A DNA stretch of 13,137 nt from Planctomycetota bacterium (GTDB taxonomy: Bacteria > Planctomycetota > Planctomycetia > Pirellulales > Lacipirellulaceae). Below, one piece after another: positions 1 through 6,328 of the stretch. A model generated the notes under the pieces. The model did no database searches, was not told where the DNA came from, and saw only the letters and a program-made list of their open reading frames with translations. The stretch covers positions 1 to 13,137 of the forward strand of contig JAJDEE010000449.1 in assembly GCA_029259975.1 (NCBI GenBank), in the 5' to 3' direction. Position numbers and translations under genes: made by a program. Position 1 is the first letter of the stretch. Each line of letters begins with the position of its first letter.

Positions 1-170
1 CCCTCGCCATACCCCCCCCCTCCGCCAAAGCCCCCACCGCCAAAGCCACCCACGCCAAAACCACCACCACCACCATAGCCACCCACGCCGCCATAACCAC
101 CACCTCGGCCCAAGCCACCGCCGCCAAAGCCACCTTCGCCGTAACCTCCTGCATCGTAACCACCGGCACC
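1..170 (-). repeat. Gly-rich coding repeat in the third cluster gene
   Basis: The sequence is made of degenerate GGN codon runs with Tyr, Phe and Glu codons interspersed, encoding GGYG, GGFGG and GYGEGG units (residues about 396 to the edge). On the plus strand it appears as ccaccgccaaagcc-type units. The array is still in progress at the window edge, so its full length is unknown. Similar units occur in the next gene upstream. Confidence 0.85.
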
Positions 171-1358
171 AGGCCTTCCACGACCACTCTCCGCAGACCT
201 ACCTCGGACCCGTGTGCGACTCTTTTCTGATTCGGAGAAGTCGTCCTCACCCATTGCTTCAGCGGACTTTTCATCGGTTTCTTTGGGTTGTTTTAGGGCA
301 TCTGCTTCGGCACGTGCTTTATCGGCGGCCAGAGGCATCGAAGAATGACTAACACTTTCGCCCCATTCTTGCAAAAGCAACGGCGGTAGGGGGTGAGTTA
401 ACAGAGGATGCTTCACATCGGGATCAATCACATCAGGCACGTTGACCGGATAGGTCTTGATTTCTTTAAGGAGCTTTTTGTCGAATATAAATGCAACCTT
501 CTTCCATTCGCCTGGTCCTTTGCTGGTGACCTCGGCGCGATCGACTTGGTAGCCAATATAACTCGGAATGTCGACTTTTTCGTCGTAGCCGCGCGAGCTT
601 CGCAGAGCATCGACGTAGGCTTGCGTCTGCTTTTCGATCGGCACTTTCGCCAAGATCGTAACCCAGGACTTGGCTTTGATATCTTCAAAACCTTGCACTT
701 GTACTCCCTGCCGAGGACGCTGGACAATCGGGGCATCTCTCGAAGTCCTTGGAGACCCTTGTCCCGAGCCAGGCCTGCCTACGGCGCCGTAGCCACCTTC
801 TCCGCCCGCAGCACCATAGGGGCTTCCTCCGCCTGCACCGCCACGTTTACTTGCGTCGCGTTCGGCACGTCCACGAGCAGCTTCACGTTTGTTTTCTAGG
901 CGAGCTTTTTCCTTTTTTGCTGCGAGTCTTTTTCTGCGAATTTGCTGAGGATTTGCTGTGGCCAAGATACCGGCGTCGGCATGCACTTCTAAGTCTTCAA
1001 CGGTCAAGAGCAGGGGATCCGACCGAAGCGTCATCGGCTCCGAGATAGCCGGATTGATAGATTTTGAAAAATTGGGAAAGACCTTGTGCGAAATCGTTTC
1101 CATCGCAAACTTAGGCACAGGCTCGGCAATTTTCTTGTCTTTTTCATCCAAGCCTTCCCAGGTAAATCCATCAACTTTTGTGCTAGTTTGAGTAGCGAGA
1201 CGACTCATCTCGTTCGGCTCACGGCCCAAGTGTTCTTGGCCGATTGCCGTCCAAACCACTAGCCCGGTACAAGCAGCGATGGCAACGATCCCTATTTTTT
1301 CGCCATGAGTTAACAAAAGGCGAACTATGACATTTCCACTTTTTAGATTCGTTTTCAT
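1..1358 (-). CDS. Unrecognised single-pass membrane protein, third gene of the pilus-platform cluster (partial, C-terminus outside window)
   Basis: This frame is open from an ATG at 1358 to the window edge, giving 452 codons without a stop. A good ribosome binding site (GGAG and AGGA) lies just upstream. I do not recognise the family. Residues about 22-40 form one hydrophobic segment after a basic N-terminus. It contains I-A-A-C at 27-30, which fits a lipobox, but hydrophobic sequence continues past the Cys, so a plain membrane anchor is at least as likely. Residues 136-170 are a highly charged Arg/Lys/Glu/Ala stretch, probably helical. Residues 172-202 are Gly-rich. Residues 222-300 form a compact mixed alpha/beta-looking domain beginning GFEDIKAKSWVTILAKVP. 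Residues 345-395 are charged, and from about 396 the protein becomes almost pure Gly with Tyr, Phe and Glu. It follows the PilO-like gene by 75 bp and occupies the slot pilP has in pilMNOPQ operons. A PilP-like role is only positional inference. Confidence 0.8.
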   Translation of the reverse strand, partial: MKTNLKSGNVIVRLLLTHGEKIGIVAIAACTGLVVWTAIGQEHLGREPNEMSRLATQTSTKVDGFTWEGLDEKDKKIAEPVPKFAMETISHKVFPNFSKSINPAISEPMTLRSDPLLLTVEDLEVHADAGILATANPQQIRRKRLAAKKEKARLENKREAARGRAERDASKRGGAGGGSPYGAAGGEGGYGAVGRPGSGQGSPRTSRDAPIVQRPRQGVQVQGFEDIKAKSWVTILAKVPIEKQTQAYVDALRSSRGYDEKVDIPSYIGYQVDRAEVTSKGPGEWKKVAFIFDKKLLKEIKTYPVNVPDVIDPDVKHPLLTHPLPPLLLQEWGESVSHSSMPLAADKARAEADALKQPKETDEKSAEAMGEDDFSESEKSRTRVRGRSAESGRGRPGAGGYDAGGYGEGGFGGGGLGRGGGYGGVGGYGGGGGFGVGGFGGGGFGGGGGYGE

Positions 1359-1433
1359 AGTTCCTATCTCCAATACCTTCTGCTCTGCCTGAATTGCGGT
1401 AAGGTTCTCACGTGTGGCCTAAAGTATGCCGCT

Positions 1434-2867
1434 CTAGATGCTATCGTCCGACGAGGCGAGATTTTCTTCGCCGGGGATTGTTAATGTCTCAGTATCAGGT
1501 TGATTGTAAATATAGACGACTCCGCTAATCTCTATTTCAGCAAGCTTGATGTCTGACGCAATCCCGCGTAGACCACTATTCTGTCGTCCTGAAGTCCTCC
1601 GCCCCCCAAGTCCGGTTCCCGATTGACTGGGGTTAATCCGAACTTGATTCACCTCGATGGGCAAGGTTGCATTTGCGCATTCGATCAAGATTCGCGGGAT
1701 CCAGCGTTCGTCCATCCTCAGTTTCATGCGAATTGGTAATTGCCGGAACTCCGTCGTACCGAATGGCCCTTCCAAAGATCCTTGGGCGGGCTTACCTTCG
1801 GCGTCGAGATAACGATTGGCAATCAACGCCGCGTCTCCACCACCTTCTAAGCCGCCCTCCATGCCAGCCCTCCCACCGTAGCCCCCTTCGCCATAGCCTC
1901 CAACTCCTCCAACTCCGCCGAAGCCACCTTCGCCGCCGAAGCCACCTCCACCGAAGTCCCCTTCGCCATAGCCCCCTTCGCCATAGCCTCCTTCGCCATA
2001 GCCTCCCCTGCCGCCACCGCCTGCATCCTGTTGAGGAATAATGATCTGACTACCAGGTGGAATGGAAGCCTCGCTTCCCACTAATAAAGACTCTATTGCT
2101 CTTACGGCTGTGTTGTCCGATCGCGTTGCACCGCGTGCTTTGTTGGTATTAGCGATCACATTTAGCAAAGTCTCGTAAACCCATAGGTCCTCCTGAGTTA
2201 CCCAAACTTGCATTGCTGAAGGTTTTGTTTTGAAATTCAGCTTTTGCTGGAGCTTACCTTGGTCTAACCATAGAACTAGGTAATCTTCTTTCGCATTTTC
2301 ATCGTTAGCCAACGCCGAAGCACCGCCGCCCTCTCCGCCATACCCGCCTCCATACCCACCGGCTCCCTCACCACCGTAGCCCCCACCTCGGCCAGACGTG
2401 CCACGTTCACTAGATTTTTTAGCGTCGACGATTTCTAGCAGGGCATCGAAACGCGTTTCGATGTAATTACGATAAAAGCCACGCATATCCGAGCGAATGC
2501 CGTCACCGAATTTCCGCTTGTCCATGTAGTCCACAAACTCTTTGCTGATACTTTCTGGCCAAAAAAGCACCTCAGTGCGTTGACGCTCGTAAAGATCCTT
2601 CCAAACTTCTAACACAAAGTCGCGTTGTTGCATGGCTTGTTTCATGTCGCCATCATTCACGTCGTCGTTTGGGTGATTCTGTTCTCGTTCGATTCCTCCA
2701 ACTGTCTTAAAGGCCTGCTCAATGGCACTTTTTCTTTTCTTGAATTTTGCATCTAAGTCAGTAGCAGCCATATTCCAGAAAACAGTACCCACTATCGTTC
2801 CAATGACGGTGAGAACCCAAAAGCGTTGCTTCCAGATGACACTGACTATGGTTCGTACTTGATCCAT
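1434..2867 (-). CDS. PilO-like inner-membrane platform protein with Gly-rich insertions
   Basis: This 477-residue protein has a short basic cytoplasmic N-terminus, one membrane segment at about 15-33 (FWVLTVIGTIVGTVF core) and a charged, probably coiled-coil helix at about 36-62, the topology of PilO/GspM. Residues 78-150 and 192-265 look globular. Residues 372-412 (LPIRMKLRMDERWIPRILIE and following) plus the strand near 440-455 (KLAEIEISGVVYIYN) resemble the beta-alpha-beta pattern ending PilO periplasmic domains, where a strand, a helix over the neighbouring subunit and a final aromatic strand alternate. Two Gly-rich stretches interrupt it, at 158-183 and 282-345. Canonical PilO is about 200 residues, so this is more than double the size. 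It lies 74 bp after the PilM-PilN gene, matching PilO position. No strong Shine-Dalgarno precedes the ATG. The call rests on topology, the C-terminal pattern and gene order rather than on a signature motif. Confidence 0.65.
   Translation of the reverse strand: MDQVRTIVSVIWKQRFWVLTVIGTIVGTVFWNMAATDLDAKFKKRKSAIEQAFKTVGGIEREQNHPNDDVNDGDMKQAMQQRDFVLEVWKDLYERQRTEVLFWPESISKEFVDYMDKRKFGDGIRSDMRGFYRNYIETRFDALLEIVDAKKSSERGTSGRGGGYGGEGAGGYGGGYGGEGGGASALANDENAKEDYLVLWLDQGKLQQKLNFKTKPSAMQVWVTQEDLWVYETLLNVIANTNKARGATRSDNTAVRAIESLLVGSEASIPPGSQIIIPQQDAGGGGRGGYGEGGYGEGGYGEGDFGGGGFGGEGGFGGVGGVGGYGEGGYGGRAGMEGGLEGGGDAALIANRYLDAEGKPAQGSLEGPFGTTEFRQLPIRMKLRMDERWIPRILIECANATLPIEVNQVRINPSQSGTGLGGRRTSGRQNSGLRGIASDIKLAEIEISGVVYIYNQPDTETLTIPGEENLASSDDSI
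1833..2024 (-). repeat. Gly/Tyr/Glu-rich coding repeat including a 15-bp tandem unit
   Basis: It encodes residues about 282-345 of the PilO-like protein, mainly GGYGEGG and GGFGG units. At 1961-2005 a 15-bp unit (cttcgccatagcccc or ...ctc on the plus strand) occurs three times in direct tandem, encoding GYGEG copies. Near-identical tandem units of this kind can change copy number in frame by slippage. Confidence 0.85.
2319..2396 (-). repeat. Second Gly-rich coding repeat in the PilO-like gene
   Basis: It encodes residues about 158-183, with GGYGG and GGYGGEG units, and separates the coiled-coil/helical half of the protein from the following globular part. It is shorter than the array at 1833-2024 but has the same composition. 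Confidence 0.75.
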
Positions 2868-2941
2868 GACTACTACTTTCGATAGGCTGTTAAACGATCG
2901 ATATCGTCTTTAAAAACTTCAACGTCTAATACAAGCTGGGG

Positions 2942-5146
2942 TCAGCGAAGCTCCGAACTCTGTGGATCGTCGACTGACGCGGTATCGGCACGGGCAGCGT
3001 CTTCTTGCTGGCGCCGAGTTGCGGCTTTTTCGAGGCGAACGCTTTTGGGAGTCTCTATCCAGGCAAATTGGACGACGAAATTATACTTTTTCAACGTGAC
3101 AATGCTTGACTCTTCCTCTTCCCCGTCAGCGACAGCCGCACCTTCGCGGCCAGTCCCTTCACCACCGTATCTTTGACGCGATCTGCCGCCGCGACCGGTT
3201 GTTTCGCCTAAACTAGCCTCCAAATCGACGGTCTCGGTCTGAATTTCACTTTCCTTGACTAACCAGGGATGGCTGATGCCTAAATCCGCGAACGAAGTCT
3301 TAATCAATTCACCGTTAGGGCCGTCCGGCAACTCGACAGACCCTTCCTCTAAATTTTTGATTAATGTGTTGTTGACGAATCGCTCAGTCTGATTGCTTTT
3401 ATCTTGATCCGAGTTGTGATAGTGGTAGCCAGTTAGCTGTACCACCCATCCTTTTTCACTGAGTCCGCCGTCGCCGCCTTCTGCCTCACTTGTCGACTCA
3501 CCGCCAGTGTCCATTCCGCCAAGTTCTTGCTCGTCGCCCCCAGCCGATTGGTCATTGTCTTGGCCGCGCGCGACCATGTACGCAGATTCAACTTGGCTAA
3601 ACCACTCTCCTTGCAAGTCGCCAAAATGCCGCTGGTCCATCGCAACGATGTGCAACTCGTTCCGTGTACTAATGTCTTCGGCAGTCTCTTTTCGTTCATC
3701 AAGAGGCCGTTCATCTCTGGGTATTGCAGCTACGACGGCTTTGATCAGTTCTAACCACAGCAACCGGCCTTCGACATTGCTGACTAGCTTCTTTCCTGTT
3801 TCCTGGATATTGTCGAAAGACGTGTGGATATCGGAGCTGGTACTTTTATAGCTCGCCGATTTTTTCTGTACGCTAGCGAGAGCCGTTTCGGCTCTCTTCA
3901 TTTCGTCGGTGGCTGTATCTCGCCACGCTGAAACATGCATCGCGTAGTTGAACGTCATTCCCATCAACAATGCCGCCACACCGGCCACCGCCCACGGTTT
4001 TTTGGCTCGCACCAAGCGAGTCCGCACGATCTCTTCGGGCAGCAGGTTGGTGCGAATCTCTGACTTGCCCAAGCTCTGAAGGCACAGACCATACGAGACA
4101 GCAAAACTGAGAATATTCTGATTGAACTGCGTCTGGCTGGTATTGCTACCGGCGGAAAGATGAGCGAATTCTTCGATCGGCGTAACCTCTTGCTCAAGAT
4201 TCTGCGAGAGGTATCTCTGCAAGCCGGGCAGCTTCATTGCGTTGCCCAGTACAATCATATTGCCGATCTTTGCCGCTTTGTTAATGCTGGCGAAATAGCC
4301 GAGCGAACGCTGTATTTCAGCCAATAAATCGCTGAATACAGGTCGCATTGCCTGAAATACGGCTTTGGGATCGTCAGCCTGCGTGGCATTGCGTTTGAGA
4401 TGCTCAGCTTTCACAAACGTCAGCTTTAGTTCTTTGCTCAACGCTCGCGTGAAATGGTTGCCCCCAATTGGAATATTACGTTGCCAAACACGATAACCAT
4501 TCGTTACGACCAAATCGGTCGTATCAGTCCCCAACGATATCACAACCGTCGATGCGGGCGGATTTTCGGGATCGTATCGCTGCGACTGAAGGTCTTCGAG
4601 TCGGTCGAAGCAGACGTAGTTGTAGATTGCCAAAGGCATCAGCTGGATGAAGTCGACTTCGATTCCGGCGTCTTCCAGAGGCTTGAGAGCGCGGGCAACC
4701 TGATCTCGCTTCATCGCGAATAAGCCAACCTCTGGTTCCAACGCAAAGCCATCTTCTTCGCTACCGCCGCTGAGTTGCTGGTAATCCCAAACAACATCTT
4801 CCAGCGCAAACGGAATCTGCTGGCGAGCTTCGTACTTAACGATGTCGGGTATCTTTTTCGATTCGACGGGTGGCAGCTTAATGAATCGTGCTAGACCGCT
4901 TTGTCCCGCGACAGAAATCGCAACACGATCACCCGTTAAGTCATTACGCTCAATAAAGGTTTCGAGAGCTTCGCGCACCAGTTCTTCAGCATCAGCCTCG
5001 GGCTGCGAAAGAATCTTTGGGTACTCGATATAGTCGAACGATTCGACCACGATTTGGTTTGGGTCTTTTTCATGCGGTCGGCATTGCAGCGCCTTCAGTG
5101 CGCACTGGCCAATGTCGATCCCCCAAACGGCGTTGCTACCAGCCAT
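2942..5146 (-). CDS. pilM: PilM-PilN fusion: type IV pilus platform ATPase with membrane-anchored PilN-like module
   Basis: This 734-residue protein starts at an ATG preceded by AGAGGA. Residues 1-360 are PilM, an actin/FtsA-fold nucleotide-binding protein of the cytoplasmic face of type IV pilus machines. Visible motifs are the phosphate-1 loop GIDIGQCALKAL (9-20), the phosphate-2 loop SLGTDTTDLVV (204-214), IPIGGNHFTRAL (225-236) and the adenosine-type motif MIVLGNAMKLPGLQ (297-310). Residues 363-372 read EIRTNLLPEE, like the N-terminal INLLP peptide of PilN that docks into PilM. A membrane segment follows at about 384-403, then a helical stretch (410-455). LLWLELIKAVVAAIP (462-476) matches the PilN W..L...LP pattern, and strands near 566-573 and 686-697 suggest a split periplasmic domain. 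Residues 526-562 and 650-680 are acidic/Gly-rich inserts. Ordinary PilM is about 350 residues and PilN about 200. PilM assignment is secure; PilN assignment rests on the motif, topology and gene order. Confidence 0.92.
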   Translation of the reverse strand: MAGSNAVWGIDIGQCALKALQCRPHEKDPNQIVVESFDYIEYPKILSQPEADAEELVREALETFIERNDLTGDRVAISVAGQSGLARFIKLPPVESKKIPDIVKYEARQQIPFALEDVVWDYQQLSGGSEEDGFALEPEVGLFAMKRDQVARALKPLEDAGIEVDFIQLMPLAIYNYVCFDRLEDLQSQRYDPENPPASTVVISLGTDTTDLVVTNGYRVWQRNIPIGGNHFTRALSKELKLTFVKAEHLKRNATQADDPKAVFQAMRPVFSDLLAEIQRSLGYFASINKAAKIGNMIVLGNAMKLPGLQRYLSQNLEQEVTPIEEFAHLSAGSNTSQTQFNQNILSFAVSYGLCLQSLGKSEIRTNLLPEEIVRTRLVRAKKPWAVAGVAALLMGMTFNYAMHVSAWRDTATDEMKRAETALASVQKKSASYKSTSSDIHTSFDNIQETGKKLVSNVEGRLLWLELIKAVVAAIPRDERPLDERKETAEDISTRNELHIVAMDQRHFGDLQGEWFSQVESAYMVARGQDNDQSAGGDEQELGGMDTGGESTSEAEGGDGGLSEKGWVVQLTGYHYHNSDQDKSNQTERFVNNTLIKNLEEGSVELPDGPNGELIKTSFADLGISHPWLVKESEIQTETVDLEASLGETTGRGGRSRQRYGGEGTGREGAAVADGEEEESSIVTLKKYNFVVQFAWIETPKSVRLEKAATRRQQEDAARADTASVDDPQSSELR

Positions 5147-5492
5147 TCCAGAATCCTCTGTTCCAACGAAAAGTGTGCCTCTACAACTTCTCTACTGCAA
5201 TCTATCGCGGTCGCCGATGAAAAGTCAATCGAAATGCCCAACGACGGTCGATTGCGTCGATAAAGTCTTCGTCTACCAGCTGGCACAGTAGCCAGTTTAA
5301 GCAGACCTTGCGGGCTTTCCCCACCTGCTTCTATTCTAGTCAAGAATCGCTGTTTGTATAGAATCTGGTTGGAGTTAGATGCCGTTGTGATGTCAAGCAA
5401 AGCCAGATTTGACACCTTCAAGCCTTGAAATCGCTATTTGCTCGGAAAAACCGTAGCAACATCAATAAAATCGGTACAAGCCCGACGACATC
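5147..5492. promoter_or_regulatory. Divergent intergenic region between the pilus cluster and cmk
   Basis: These 346 bp separate two divergently transcribed units, so promoters for both are expected here. The clearest element is a perfect 6-bp inverted repeat of TTGACA: TGTCAA at 5391-5396 and TTGACA at 5409-5414, 12 bp apart, placing a perfect -35-like hexamer on each strand. Neither has a good -10 at standard spacing (plus strand GCTATT after 18 bp is the best). A weaker minus-strand candidate nearer pilM is TTGACT at 5228-5223 with GATAGA 16 bp downstream. The open frames crossing this region have no recognisable protein character, and I call no gene here. Confidence 0.4.
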
Positions 5493-6143
5493 ATGATCAT
5501 CACTATCGACGGTCCCGCAGGGGCCGGCAAAAGCTTGGCGGCCAGACAGCTTGCCAAAAACCTAGGTTTTCGCTTTCTGGACACGGGAGCGATGTATCGA
5601 GCGGTCACGCTTGCCGGGCTTCGCCAGAAGATCAACTGGGAAAACACTGGCGAACTGGCCAAAATTGCGGCAAATCTGAGTATCAGACTGTCCGACGCCC
5701 GCGTTCTCCTCGAGGACGAAGATGTCACTGCTGCTATCCGCACCTTCGAGGTCACGACGCTCACACGGCATGCGGCAGACAATCTTGGGGTGCGCGAACG
5801 GCTTGTCGAGCTGCAACGGGCTTTTGCCGAAGGCAAAAATCTAGTGACTGAAGGTCGCGATCAGGCGACCGTCGTTTTTCCAAAAGCGGAGGTCAAAATC
5901 TATCTAACTGCTAGCGACGAGGTTCGGGCACAGCGACGTTACAAAGATCTGCTAGCTCGTGGCGAGCGAGTGACCTTGCCAGAAGTCCTCAAAAAGCAGA
6001 TGGAACGCGATCGACGAGACCTTCAACGAGAAATTGGCGGCTTGCGCAAGGCAGAGAATTCGATCGAGGTCTGCACCGATCGCCTTACAGCTGATGAGGT
6101 GGTCGCCAAACTCGAACAGCTCGTTCGAGCAGCCGAAAAGTAA
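5493..6143 (+). CDS. cmk: Cytidylate kinase
   Basis: This 216-residue cytosolic enzyme transfers phosphate from ATP to CMP or dCMP in pyrimidine nucleotide recycling. It starts MIITIDGPAGAGKS, with the P-loop at residues 7-14 directly after the first strand as in all Cmk proteins, which fixes the start even though no Shine-Dalgarno is visible. Other family signatures are the FLDTGAMYRAVT segment (about 29-40) of the nucleoside monophosphate-binding region, TRHAADNLGVRERLVELQR, TEGRDQATVVFP (usually EGRDIGTVVFP) and the lid-type segment RDRRDLQREIGGLRKAENSIEV near the C-terminus. Length is close to the usual 215-230. It is co-directional with bamA, 185 bp ahead of the bamA ATG, and divergent from the pilus cluster. 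In many bacteria cmk directly precedes rpsA; here rpsA is nearby but about 5 kb away and facing the other way. Confidence 0.96.
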   Translation: MIITIDGPAGAGKSLAARQLAKNLGFRFLDTGAMYRAVTLAGLRQKINWENTGELAKIAANLSIRLSDARVLLEDEDVTAAIRTFEVTTLTRHAADNLGVRERLVELQRAFAEGKNLVTEGRDQATVVFPKAEVKIYLTASDEVRAQRRYKDLLARGERVTLPEVLKKQMERDRRDLQREIGGLRKAENSIEVCTDRLTADEVVAKLEQLVRAAEK

Positions 6144-6328
6144 CCTTCCAGCTCGAGTGCTGGCATCATATCCGTCTTGTCGCTCTAGCGTAGATTCGCT
6201 ATTTCTTTGCGGCCCCCGTATGGCGAAAAACCTGCGCGGAATTGCTGCGCCATTGCGTGGCGTTTGCCGGTTGACATGATGCTACAGAACCATTGCTCTT
6301 CCCGAATTACAACGCGATTGCCTTGCCC

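Noticed and set aside
408..899. Plus-strand open frame of 163 codons
   Set aside because: It lies antisense to the partial platform gene (1-1358 minus), which has a ribosome binding site, a membrane segment and an unbroken frame. The predicted peptide is a composition artefact of the opposite strand.
1667..2041. Plus-strand frame rich in Arg, His, Ser and Leu
   Set aside because: It is the complement of the Gly-rich repeats in the PilO-like gene; repeated RHSPL units are a shadow of GGYGEG codons.
5095..5421. Minus-strand frame of 108 codons overlapping the pilM start
   Set aside because: It overlaps pilM in another frame, shows no family or signal features, and occupies the expected divergent promoter region.
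6148..6163. CCAGC / GCTGG hairpin after cmk as a terminator
   Set aside because: It is only a 5-bp stem without a T-run; read-through from cmk into bamA is at least as likely.
6271..6276. TTGACA upstream of bamA as a promoter -35 box
   Set aside because: The hexamer is perfect, but the sequence 16-18 bp downstream has no -10 likeness and little room remains before the start. I cannot support a promoter.
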